Shown: one piece after another, positions 22,146-29,810 of the stretch | How the letters are laid out: each line of letters opens with the position of its first letter | How positions within the stretch are numbered: position 1 is the stretch's first letter | NCBI GenBank assembly: GCA_050292445.1 | Contig: JBNKLQ010000031.1 | Span: 1 to 33,016 of the forward strand | DNA length: 33,016 bases | Source of the DNA: Leptofilum sp050292445 | Lineage (GTDB): Bacteria; Chloroflexota; Anaerolineae; Promineifilales; Promineifilaceae | Direction of reading: 5' to 3' | Translations under genes and position numbers: made by a program | The notes under the pieces: model-generated | What the model saw: only the letters and a program-made list of their open reading frames with translations | Database searches by the model: none | What the model was told of the DNA's origin: nothing

Positions 22146-25100
22146 TTATTTAGATGAGCCGTTGATGCCGGCCAACTGTTTGTATGTTACCCAAGTAGCT
22201 TCCACATCTTGCTTAGCTAGTTCCAGCAACCGTTCGGCTGCTTGTGGGTTACTTTGCTGCAAGATACGGTAGCGACCTTCACGGTAAATATAGCTTTCCA
22301 GCGATTGCTTTGGCGGGCGGCTATCCAGTGTAAAGGGATTCTGCTCCGTCTCAGCCAGATCAGGATTAAAGCGGTAGAGAGGCCAGTAACCACTATTAAC
22401 GGCCGCTGCTTGCTGCTCTAGACCAAACTTCAAATCGTAGCCGTGAGCAATGCAGTGACTGTAAGCAATAATCAGCGATGGTCCATCATACGCTTCCGCT
22501 TCCTGGAAGGCACGTACCGTTTGGGCATCTTTGGCACCAAACGCCACCCGCGCCACGTAAATGTTGCCATAGCTGATGGCCAGCAATCCTAGATCCTTCT
22601 TGGGCATGGGCTTCCCAGCGGCGGCAAATTTGGCTACCGCACCGCGCGGCGTTGCTTTAGACATTTGCCCACCCGTATTGGAATACACTTCAGTATCCAA
22701 CACCAGTACATTTACATTTCGCCCGGAAGCCAGCACATGATCCAGACCACCAAAGCCAATGTCGTAAGCCCAGCCATCACCACCCACAATCCAAACACTC
22801 TTTTTAACGAGAATGTCAGCCATACTCAGCAGGTTGGCCAAACGTCCCTGGAAGTTGCCGACGCCATGCTCTTTGCCAGACAGCAGGTTCTTGATAACCT
22901 CTTTCAGCTCTTCAATCCGGCCTCGCTGTGCCTGGATGTCGGCTTCCGTTATTTGATCGGCATAAAGAATACTGTCCACCAGAACGGTACCCAATACGTT
23001 ACGCATCTCACGCAGCGTGTTGGTGGCTGCTTCTAGCCGCTGATCCAGCGCTACCCGCATCCCCATGCCAAATTCAGCATTATCTTCAAATAGGGAGTTG
23101 GACCAGGCTGGCCCACGGCCGTCCGCATTTTGCGCCCAGGGTGTCGTGGGTAAGTTACCACCGTAAATGGAAGAACAGCCTGTAGCGTTGGCTATAACAG
23201 CCCGCTCACCAAAGAGGCGACTGAGTAAACCCAGGTAGGGCGTTTCGCCACAACCAGCACACGCGCCAGAGAACTCAAACAGCGGGTCGAGTAGTTGGTT
23301 GTATTTCACCTGGTTCAACGGAATGCTGGTGCGATCCACACTAGGCAGATCGAGGAAGAAATTCCAGTTTTCCCGTTCTGGCTCGCGCAACGGCGCCTGT
23401 GGCATCATGTTGATTGCTTTGAACTTCGGTTGCTTCTTGTTCTTTACTGGGCAAACCTCAACACAAAGCGAGCAACCCGTGCAATCTTCCGGGGCTACCT
23501 GGAGGGTGAATGCCTGACCCTTGAACTCTTTGTAGCGAGCGTCGGTTGATTTGAACGTAGACGGGGCATTTTCAAGCTCAGCCGGATCGTACACCTTCAT
23601 ACGAATGACAGCGTGCGGACAAACAAAAGCACACTTGCCGCACTGAATGCAGATGTCCGAGTCCCAGACGGGAATTTCGGTGGCAATGTTGCGTTTTTCC
23701 CACTTGGTCGTGCCGGTGGGATATGTGCCATCCACTGGAAGAGCGCTTACGGGCAGTTGGTCGCCCAAGCCTTCAATGATACGGGCAGTAACGGACTGAA
23801 TGAATTCTGGCGCGTAATCAGGAACGATAGACGGCCGTTCAAAATCACTCGTCACGCTTTCTGGCACAGTCACCTGATGCAGATGAGCCAGTGCTGCGTC
23901 CACAGCGGCGTAATTTTGTTCCACCACCACTTCGCCCCGCTTGCCATAGGTTTTCTTAATGGCCGTTTTAATCGCGTCAATGGCCTCATCCGTGGGCAGC
24001 ACACCGCTAAGGGCAAAGAAGCAGGTCTGCATAATTGTATTGATGCGGCGGCCCATCTTTGTTTCTTTGGCCACCTGATAGCCATCTACCACATAGAATT
24101 TCAGGTTCTTATCGACAATTGCCTGCTGCGTACTGCGCGGCATTTTGTCCCATACTTCATCTGGTCCATAGGGGCTGTTGAGCAGGAAGGTGGCACCGGG
24201 TGCCGCCAGCCGCAAAACATCGTACCGTTCTAGGAAGGTAAATTGATGTACACCAACAAAACTAGCACTCTCAATAAGGTACGGTGCATGGATAGGCTGC
24301 TTGCCGAAGCGCAAATGCGAAACGGTCACTGACCCTGCTTTCTTAGAGTCATAGACAAAGTAAGCCTGGGCATAGTTGGGCGTGTCCTCGCCAATAATTT
24401 TGATGGAGTTTTTGTTAGCACCTACGGTACCGTCTGACCCAAGACCATAAAAGACAGCACGCACGACATCTTCACTTTCGATATCAAACGTTTTGTCCCA
24501 GGTCAAGCTGGTATGAGTTACATCATCGTTAATACCAACAGTGAAATGGTTTTTCGGGCTGGTTTTAGCCAGCTCATCAAAAACGGACTTCACCATGCCA
24601 GGGGTAAATTCTTTGGAAGAAAGACCATACCGCCCGCCAATGATGCGTGGCATTGTCTCAAAAGGAGCCTTACCTTCGGCAACTGCATCGACCACGGCCG
24701 CCATCACATCCAGGTAGAGTGGTTCGCCAGAGGCACCTGGCTCTTTGGTGCGATCCAGGGCTGCAATGGCTTTCACTGTTGGTGGCAGAGCCTGAATAAA
24801 CGCTTCGGAGGCAAACGGTCGATACAAACGAACCTTGACCACACCAACTTTTTCGTCCTGATTAGCCAGATATCTGGTAGTAGATTCGGCCGTTTCTGCA
24901 CCGGAACCCATCAGCACAATCACTTTTTCAGCATCCGGGGCACCAATGTATTCAAACAGCTTGTATTGGCGACCGGTAAGTCCGGCAAATTTGTCCATTG
25001 CTGCCTGCACAATGTTAGGGCAGGCGTCGTAGAATGGATTCACGCTTTCACGCGCTTGGAAAAAGACGTCCGGGTTTTGGGCGGTACCACGCATGACTGG

Positions 25101-25736
25101 ATTATCTGGCGTCAGGCCGCGTGCCCGATGCGCGCGCACCAATTCGTCGTTAATCAGTGCCCGCAGGACGTCATCACCCAACGGCTCGATCTTGCTGATT
25201 TCGTGTGAGGTGCGGAAGCCGTCAAAGAAATGCAGGAAAGGTACACGAGCTTCCAGCGTAGCGGCTGAGGCAATCAGGGCAAAGTCCGTCACTTCTTGTA
25301 CGGAATTGGCCGCCAGCATGGCAAAGCCAGTGTTACGGGCAGCCATTACGTCGGAATGGTCGCCAAAAATGGACAGCGCCTGCGCCGCAACGGATCGGGC
25401 AGCAATGTGGAAGACGGTGGCGGTCAACTCCCCGGCAATCTTGTACATGTTGGGGATCATCAGGAGCAAACCTTGAGAAGCGGTAAAGGTGGTGGTGAGG
25501 GCTCCGGCTTGTAAGGAGCCATGCACTGCACCAGCAGCACCGCCTTCGGCCTGCATTTCCACAACAAGCGGCGTGGAACCCCAAATGTTGGGCTTGCCTT
25601 CTGCCGACCATTGGTCGGCCCACTCGCCCATTGGGGATGAAGGCGTAATGGGGTAGATGGCAATGACTTCGTTTATCTTGTGGGCGACTCTAGCAGCCGC
25701 CTCGTTGCCATCGATGGTTATCATCTGTTTGGTCAT
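22146..25736 (-). CDS. nifJ: Pyruvate:ferredoxin (flavodoxin) oxidoreductase
   Basis: The 1196-residue single-chain enzyme oxidises pyruvate with CoA to acetyl-CoA and CO2, reducing ferredoxin or flavodoxin. The order is complete. The pyruvate-binding N-terminal domain has AIYPITPSSPMGEWADQW. Next come the CoA-side and gamma domains (YGLGSDGTVGANKNSIKII). Two [4Fe-4S] clusters follow: IQCGKCAFVCPHAV at about 693-706, and CTGCSLCVEVCPVK about 50 residues later. CAGCGETPYLGLL carries further cluster cysteines. The TPP-Mg site is GGDGWAYDIG (about 983) with SNTGGQMSKATPRGA. I chose the ATG at 25736 because AAGGAGAACCGATT precedes it; an ATG seven codons upstream lies before that ribosome site. 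It forms a unit with the DHOD-like gene and is near ppdK, so pyruvate/PEP metabolism with low-potential electrons is the theme. Confidence 0.97.
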   Translation of the reverse strand: MTKQMITIDGNEAAARVAHKINEVIAIYPITPSSPMGEWADQWSAEGKPNIWGSTPLVVEMQAEGGAAGAVHGSLQAGALTTTFTASQGLLLMIPNMYKIAGELTATVFHIAARSVAAQALSIFGDHSDVMAARNTGFAMLAANSVQEVTDFALIASAATLEARVPFLHFFDGFRTSHEISKIEPLGDDVLRALINDELVRAHRARGLTPDNPVMRGTAQNPDVFFQARESVNPFYDACPNIVQAAMDKFAGLTGRQYKLFEYIGAPDAEKVIVLMGSGAETAESTTRYLANQDEKVGVVKVRLYRPFASEAFIQALPPTVKAIAALDRTKEPGASGEPLYLDVMAAVVDAVAEGKAPFETMPRIIGGRYGLSSKEFTPGMVKSVFDELAKTSPKNHFTVGINDDVTHTSLTWDKTFDIESEDVVRAVFYGLGSDGTVGANKNSIKIIGEDTPNYAQAYFVYDSKKAGSVTVSHLRFGKQPIHAPYLIESASFVGVHQFTFLERYDVLRLAAPGATFLLNSPYGPDEVWDKMPRSTQQAIVDKNLKFYVVDGYQVAKETKMGRRINTIMQTCFFALSGVLPTDEAIDAIKTAIKKTYGKRGEVVVEQNYAAVDAALAHLHQVTVPESVTSDFERPSIVPDYAPEFIQSVTARIIEGLGDQLPVSALPVDGTYPTGTTKWEKRNIATEIPVWDSDICIQCGKCAFVCPHAVIRMKVYDPAELENAPSTFKSTDARYKEFKGQAFTLQVAPEDCTGCSLCVEVCPVKNKKQPKFKAINMMPQAPLREPERENWNFFLDLPSVDRTSIPLNQVKYNQLLDPLFEFSGACAGCGETPYLGLLSRLFGERAVIANATGCSSIYGGNLPTTPWAQNADGRGPAWSNSLFEDNAEFGMGMRVALDQRLEAATNTLREMRNVLGTVLVDSILYADQITEADIQAQRGRIEELKEVIKNLLSGKEHGVGNFQGRLANLLSMADILVKKSVWIVGGDGWAYDIGFGGLDHVLASGRNVNVLVLDTEVYSNTGGQMSKATPRGAVAKFAAAGKPMPKKDLGLLAISYGNIYVARVAFGAKDAQTVRAFQEAEAYDGPSLIIAYSHCIAHGYDLKFGLEQQAAAVNSGYWPLYRFNPDLAETEQNPFTLDSRPPKQSLESYIYREGRYRILQQSNPQAAERLLELAKQDVEATWVTYKQLAGINGSSK

Positions 25737-26047
25737 AATCGGTTCTCCTTCGTTCATTCTGTCAACGGAAGCGATTTTGCGGTTGGGGTAATCTATGGTG
25801 GTCTAAAGGCCAGCAAAATAGTGGTGAGATTACCTTTCCAAGTATCCTGAAAACGGCCGTCCCTCTGTAGTGACAAACGGCCTTTATGCCCATGCAGAAT
25901 GTCATTACGGGCTTATGACAGGTATCTCTGAAATCAATGACAATTGGCCCTGATAGAAAGAAGGCCAGCTTTTGTATACTGAAGTATGGAACAATATCTT
26001 ATCAGTTGTTGTTCGCTATTCGATAACTGGAACCCCTGGAGGTAATC
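25737..26047. promoter_or_regulatory. Divergent intergenic region between nifJ and the four-cysteine protein gene
   Basis: There are 311 bases without a gene, so the promoters for both directions must lie here. On the plus strand TATACT at about 25976 is a plausible -10 box without a good -35 partner. An inverted repeat TGTCAT-N9-ATGACA at 25900-25920 is a candidate operator. One ACGGCCGT octamer is present, at about 25853-25860. No RNA gene is recognised. Confidence 0.5.
25900..25920. promoter_or_regulatory. Candidate operator TGTCAT-N9-ATGACA
   Basis: A perfect 6-bp dyad with a 9-base centre lies midway between the divergent nifJ and 105-residue protein genes. TGACA words also recur just downstream (CAATGACAATT) and upstream of ppdK (29470-29510). 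A shared dimeric regulator is possible, but the half-site is short. Confidence 0.35.
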
Positions 26048-26365
26048 ATGAAAGTTATCATTGATCGAGGCCTTTGTGACACGAATTTGGCCTATTGTCA
26101 GCGCTGTTCAGCAGCATTCATTCGTCATCCCCAAGGGTATGATCGGCCTTGCATCCGCGAGGTTATAGATGATGGGAATCCTTTGCTGACCATCCAGATG
26201 TTTACAGACGGCCGTACTTTGGAAATTGAACTTACTGATGAGGAACGGGAATTAGCCAGTGTAGAAGGTTGGGAAGCTCTGGCCGACTTTGACCCAGCCC
26301 TATTCCGCACCGGTGCAGCAGAAAGATGGCGAGAAATCGGCCGTCTCAGTGCAGCACACAGCTAA
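26048..26365 (+). CDS. Unknown small protein with four-cysteine N-terminus
   Basis: The 105-residue protein starts at an ATG behind CTGGAGGTAATC, a near-perfect ribosome site, and ends before a strong terminator, so it is a real single-gene unit. The N-terminal third has C10, C17, C20 and C35 (CxxxxxxC, CxxC, then 14 residues, C), which could bind zinc or an iron-sulphur cluster. The remainder is acidic (ELTDEERELASVEGWEALADFDPALF) without a known domain to my eye. It is divergent from nifJ, whose product hands electrons to a small Fe-S carrier. A ferredoxin-like or redox-sensor role is tempting, but the cysteine spacing is not that of a standard ferredoxin. I do not recognise the family. Confidence 0.7.
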   Translation: MKVIIDRGLCDTNLAYCQRCSAAFIRHPQGYDRPCIREVIDDGNPLLTIQMFTDGRTLEIELTDEERELASVEGWEALADFDPALFRTGAAERWREIGRLSAAHS

Positions 26366-26402
26366 TCACACGTTCCGATAAACAGTTTTACAAATTTTAG
26401 TC

Positions 26403-26430
26403 AAAACCAGCGTCACTGGACGCTGGTTTT
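26403..26430 (+). terminator. Rho-independent terminator after the four-cysteine protein gene
   Basis: A 12-bp perfect stem AAAACCAGCGTC/GACGCTGGTTTT with a 4-base loop ACTG is followed by further T residues (TTTTTTATTT in all). It lies 38 bases past the stop and, because of its A-rich left flank, could act in both directions. Confidence 0.9.
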
Positions 26431-26450
26431 TTATTTGTCTGCACGCAAAA

Positions 26451-26481
26451 AAGAGACGCCCCCAATTTGAAGGCGCCTCTT
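26451..26481 (-). terminator. Rho-independent terminator after ppdK
   Basis: On the minus strand AAGAGGCGCC, an 11-base loop and GGCGTCTCTT form a 10-bp stem with one mismatch, followed by TTTTGCG. It is 70 bases past the ppdK stop, tail to tail with the terminator at 26403. Confidence 0.85.
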
Positions 26482-26550
26482 GGGAAAATCTTTTTACTGT
26501 CCAGCTTCACTGGCTATGGTCTGAAAACCAGCAAGAGTATGATGAAGCAA

Positions 26551-29310
26551 CTACTCCTTGTCAGCCAGCGCTGCATGGGCCGCTGCTAAACGAGCAATCG
26601 GCACACGGAACGGTGAGCAGGAGACGTAGTTCAGGTTCAGCTTGTGGCAAATGGCAATGCTCTTGGGGTCGCCACCGTGTTCACCACAAATGCCAACTTC
26701 CAGGCCTGGGCGGGCGGAACGGCCGTCTTGCACCGCAATCTCCATCAACCGGCCAACCCCATTCGGGTCAATCGAAGCAAACGGATTGTCCTTCAAAATA
26801 CCCCTCTGCTGGTACTCCATGAGGAAGCCAGATTCAGCATCGTCACGCGAAATACCGAACGTGGTTTGCGTCAAGTCATTGGTGCCGAAGGAGAAGAACT
26901 GGGCCACCTCAGCAATCTCGCCAGCCGTCAAAGCCGCACGCGGAATCTCAATCATCGTGCCAAACTTGTAGGTGATTTCGATACCCTGCTCTTCCATCAC
27001 CGCTTTAGCCTCAGCCTCTAGCGCCGACTGCTGCACCTTCAACTCATTCACGTGAGAAATCAGCGGAATCATCACCTCAGGATGTACATCTACGCCTGCC
27101 TTAGCACAGTTGCAAGCCGCTTCAAAGATAGCCCGCACCTGCATTCTGGTCAGTTCGGGGATGATGATACCCAGGCGCACACCGCGTGTGCCGAGCATCG
27201 GGTTCATCTCGCGCAGCGCTTCTACGCGCTCCAGATAATCTTGCTTGATGCGAATTTCGGCCAGCGCCGAATCAATCTCGCTCAGGGTGTGGTAATGCTG
27301 TGTCCGCACCTTTAGGTCAGCCAAATCTTGCACCAACTCCTCGAAGGAAGGCAGGAACTCATGCAGTGGCGGATCAATTAAGCGAATAATCACCGGCAGC
27401 CCATCCATGGCGCGGAATAGACCTTCAAAATCACCGCGTTGCAGCGGCAGCAACTGATCCAGGGCATCTTTGCGATCCACAGAATGCTTAGCCATGATCA
27501 TCTTCTGCACGATGGGCATACGCTCGGCTTCAAAGAACATGTGCTCTGTACGGCACAAACCGATGCCCTGAGCACCATACTCGCGGGCGCGTTCAGCATC
27601 ACGCGGGTAGTCGGCGTTGGCCCAAACACCCAGCTTACGGATTTCGTCGGCCCAGCCTAGCAACTTGATCAGATATGGGTTCTTGATGTCTGGTACAACA
27701 GTGGGTAATTTGCCCAGGTAAACGATACCTTGGGTACCATCCAATGACAGCCAGTCACCTTCGTGAATTTCTAACTCTTCGCCCACGGTCATCTGGCGAC
27801 CAACCAGGTCCAATTCTAGTTCGCTAACGCCAACAACGGCGGGTTTCCCAAACTGACGGGCTACCAATGCGGCGTGGCTGGTACGGCCACCCTTGCTGGT
27901 GAGGATACCTTGGGCAGCCAGCATGCCATGCACGTCATCGGGCTTTGTCTCTGGACGCACCATGATGACCTGCTTGCCTTCTTCTTTAGCCCATTTTTCG
28001 GCCGTATCGGCATCAAAAGCGACGATCCCAACGGCCGCACCTGGCGATACGTTCAAACCGGTAGCAATCTTGGTCGCTTCTTTAATCGCTACGGCATCCA
28101 GCTGCGGATGCAGGAAGAAGTCAACCTGTTCCGGCTTCACACGGTAGACGGCCTCTTCTTTGGTAATTAGCCCTTCTTCTACCAGGTCAACTGCGATGCG
28201 AACCTCAGCCTGAGCGGTGCGCTTGCCATCACGCGTTTGCAACAGCCACAACTTGCCGCGATCAATGGTGAACTCCATATCTTGCATGTTGCGGTAATGT
28301 TTTTCCAGCTTTTGGGCAATGTCTTCAAATTGAGCATAAATCTCTGGCATTTCCACTTTCAGGTCGCTGATGGGCTGGGTAATGCGAATACCAGCCACGA
28401 CGTCTTCACCTTGAGCGTTCATGAGGAAGTCGCCTTCCAGCTCTTTTTCGCCAGTGGAGGCGTTGCGGGACATCGCCACACCGGTACCGGCATCTGGAGA
28501 AATGTTACCGTAGACCATCGTTTGGATATTTACGGCCGTTCCCAGATCATGTGCAATCCCAGCGGCGTTACGATAAGCAAAAGCCCGCTTGCTGTTCCAT
28601 GACTTAAAGACCGCTTCCGTGGCCCGCTTCATTTGTTCATACGGGTCTTGGGGAAAATCTTCTCTGGTATAGGTCTTGTAAATTTGCTTAAATTTCTCGG
28701 TGACCAACTTCCAGTCATCGGCATCCATTTCAGCATCGTTTTTGACACCAGCGGCCTTGCGCTGTGCTTCGATTACCGCTTCAAATACCTCATCCGGCAC
28801 ACCCATTACGACGCTACCAAACATCTGAATAAGACGGCGGTAAATATCATAAACAAACCGGGGGCCAGTGCGCTTAATCATCTCTTCAGCCACGGCATCG
28901 TTCATGCCAATGTTGAGAACCGTGTCCATCATGCCAGGCATAGAGAACTTAGCGCCAGAACGGCAAGAAACGAGCAACGGTGTTTGCAAATCGCCAATCT
29001 TCTTGTTCATTGCCTTTTCAACCGCTTGCAAGGCTTCAAGAACCTGTTCCCACATACCTTCTGGGAATTGTTCACCAGCAGCCAAATAAGCATTACATGC
29101 TTCAGTTGAAACGGTCAATCCTGGAGGGACAGGTACGCCCAAACGGGTCATATCGGCCAGGTTGGCACCTTTGCCACCCAACAAACCACGAACGGCTTCC
29201 CAAGAGCCGTCAACGTGTTTCTCGGCCTGGTTCACCTCACTAAACAGGTAAACATATTTCTGATTTGTTTTAGTTTTCAGCTCTCTTTCTGGAGCCATTG
29301 CAGATGTCAT
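26551..29310 (-). CDS. ppdK: Pyruvate, phosphate dikinase
   Basis: The 919-residue enzyme interconverts pyruvate, ATP and phosphate with PEP, AMP and pyrophosphate. The N-terminal ATP-grasp domain shows LLGGKGANLADMTRLGVPVPPG and MPGMMDTVLNIGMND. The swivelling phosphohistidine domain has GGRTSHAAL with catalytic H479. The C-terminal PEP/pyruvate barrel has GLCRTEHMFF, MLGTRGVRL, and finally FSFGTNDLTQTTFG and CGEHGGDP. Typical length is 870-910. The frame is open to 29466, but GGGAGGAATAGACTC precedes the ATG at 29310, which also matches where the family begins, so I use that start. With nifJ on the same strand nearby, it can link acetyl-CoA/pyruvate to PEP for gluconeogenesis or run as a PPi-dependent glycolytic step. 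A 10-bp inverted repeat lies in its leader. Confidence 0.97.
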   Translation of the reverse strand: MTSAMAPERELKTKTNQKYVYLFSEVNQAEKHVDGSWEAVRGLLGGKGANLADMTRLGVPVPPGLTVSTEACNAYLAAGEQFPEGMWEQVLEALQAVEKAMNKKIGDLQTPLLVSCRSGAKFSMPGMMDTVLNIGMNDAVAEEMIKRTGPRFVYDIYRRLIQMFGSVVMGVPDEVFEAVIEAQRKAAGVKNDAEMDADDWKLVTEKFKQIYKTYTREDFPQDPYEQMKRATEAVFKSWNSKRAFAYRNAAGIAHDLGTAVNIQTMVYGNISPDAGTGVAMSRNASTGEKELEGDFLMNAQGEDVVAGIRITQPISDLKVEMPEIYAQFEDIAQKLEKHYRNMQDMEFTIDRGKLWLLQTRDGKRTAQAEVRIAVDLVEEGLITKEEAVYRVKPEQVDFFLHPQLDAVAIKEATKIATGLNVSPGAAVGIVAFDADTAEKWAKEEGKQVIMVRPETKPDDVHGMLAAQGILTSKGGRTSHAALVARQFGKPAVVGVSELELDLVGRQMTVGEELEIHEGDWLSLDGTQGIVYLGKLPTVVPDIKNPYLIKLLGWADEIRKLGVWANADYPRDAERAREYGAQGIGLCRTEHMFFEAERMPIVQKMIMAKHSVDRKDALDQLLPLQRGDFEGLFRAMDGLPVIIRLIDPPLHEFLPSFEELVQDLADLKVRTQHYHTLSEIDSALAEIRIKQDYLERVEALREMNPMLGTRGVRLGIIIPELTRMQVRAIFEAACNCAKAGVDVHPEVMIPLISHVNELKVQQSALEAEAKAVMEEQGIEITYKFGTMIEIPRAALTAGEIAEVAQFFSFGTNDLTQTTFGISRDDAESGFLMEYQQRGILKDNPFASIDPNGVGRLMEIAVQDGRSARPGLEVGICGEHGGDPKSIAICHKLNLNYVSCSPFRVPIARLAAAHAALADKE

Positions 29311-29373
29311 GAGTCTATTCCTCCCAATGGAATATAAATTAGCTATCAATAAGCTTGATTGTCTTATGTGCAT

Positions 29374-29421
29374 TTGGGGGAGATTTTTGTGGGAAGGTGA
29401 GCCTGTGTCTTTCTCCCCCAA
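29374..29421. promoter_or_regulatory. Inverted repeat TTGGGGGAGA/TCTCCCCCAA in the ppdK leader
   Basis: Perfect 10-bp arms (29374-29383 and 29412-29421), 28 bases apart, lie 64 to 111 bases upstream of the ppdK ATG. If transcribed, they form a stem in the 5' UTR; as DNA they could be paired operator half-sites. Confidence 0.4.
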
Positions 29422-29571
29422 TAAAATGGGATGACACAACCTTGACCATTGTAGGAAGCGCTTCATTTACCAGACAGTGACAAAGTACATTCTCACCGAT
29501 GACAAATATCACCGATCGAATTGCGCTATTTTTCACATAAATGGCAAAATCGTTTTTATGCGGGTTTTTGG

Positions 29572-29599
29572 TTGTTTTTCAGGGAGGCTGCTCTAAAAT
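29572..29599 (+). promoter_or_regulatory. Candidate sigma70-type promoter for the small membrane peptide
   Basis: TTGTTT (29572-29577), a 16-base spacer and TAAAAT (29594-29599) match the -35/-10 pattern. They lie about 17 bases before an 8-codon leader ORF and 43 before the 30-residue peptide ORF. Read by eye only. Confidence 0.4.
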
Positions 29600-29616
29600 T
29601 GGGGGGAAATTACAAA

Positions 29617-29643
29617 ATGGCTAAATTTTACGGAGGCATTTGA
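29617..29643 (+). CDS. Eight-residue leader ORF (MAKFYGGI)
   Basis: The ATG at 29617 follows GGGGGGAAATTACAAA. The eight codons end in TGA, whose last base is the A of the next ORF's ATG (TGATG). The second ribosome site (CGGAGG) lies inside this ORF. The arrangement suggests translational coupling to the small membrane peptide; it may also be chance. Confidence 0.35.
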   Translation: MAKFYGGI

Positions 29644-29735
29644 TGGATCCCATTGGGCTTGTTTTTTTCTTGCTTATTTTACTTTTGATTCTTGCCGCTA
29701 TTATCATTCCCCAGTTGCAAGATCGGGGAAACTAA
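29643..29735 (+). CDS. 30-residue single-span membrane peptide
   Basis: The reading frame encodes MDPIGLVFFLLILLL, continues ILAAIIIPQ, and ends LQDRGN. That is one hydrophobic helix of about 20 residues with a short polar tail. ACGGAGGCATTTG precedes the ATG, a strong ribosome site. Size and shape are like small accessory subunits of membrane complexes (CydX, KdpF, cytochrome b6f small subunits), though I see no sequence match to any of them. It is divergent from ppdK and convergent with the ABC exporter gene, and an inverted repeat follows 8 bases after its stop. It is too short for normal gene callers, so it is likely unannotated. Confidence 0.5.
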   Translation: MDPIGLVFFLLILLLILAAIIIPQLQDRGN

Positions 29736-29742
29736 GCACGTT

Positions 29743-29810
29743 ACAAGTAGCAGGTAGGCAAGTTTGCAAGTAAAAACCTGCCACCTGCAAACTTGCCACT
29801 TGCAAACTTT
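29743..29810. repeat. Inverted repeat, GCAAGTTTGCAAGT type
   Basis: ACAAGTAGCAGGTAGGCAAG with TTTGCAAGT is answered by ACTTGCAAACTT-like words and CCTGCCACCTGC. The arms are imperfect and themselves made of CAAGTTTGCA sub-repeats. It occupies the whole gap between the small membrane peptide and the convergent ABC exporter gene, reaching its stop codon. Confidence 0.75.

Larger units (their letters stand above)
29311..29616. other. Divergent intergenic region between ppdK and a small membrane peptide
   Basis: There are 306 bases without a protein gene. It holds the ppdK leader, with an inverted repeat at 29374-29421, repeated TGACA words at 29470-29510 and a rightward promoter-like pair at 29572-29599. 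No RNA gene is recognised. Confidence 0.5.

Noticed and set aside
24513..25208. Plus-strand frame of 231 codons opposite nifJ
   Set aside because: It is antisense to a conserved enzyme and has no ribosome site or recognisable domain.
29311..29466. Upstream extension of ppdK to an ATG at 29466
   Set aside because: The ATG at 29310 has a strong ribosome site and matches the family start; the extension has no conserved residues and covers the leader inverted repeat.
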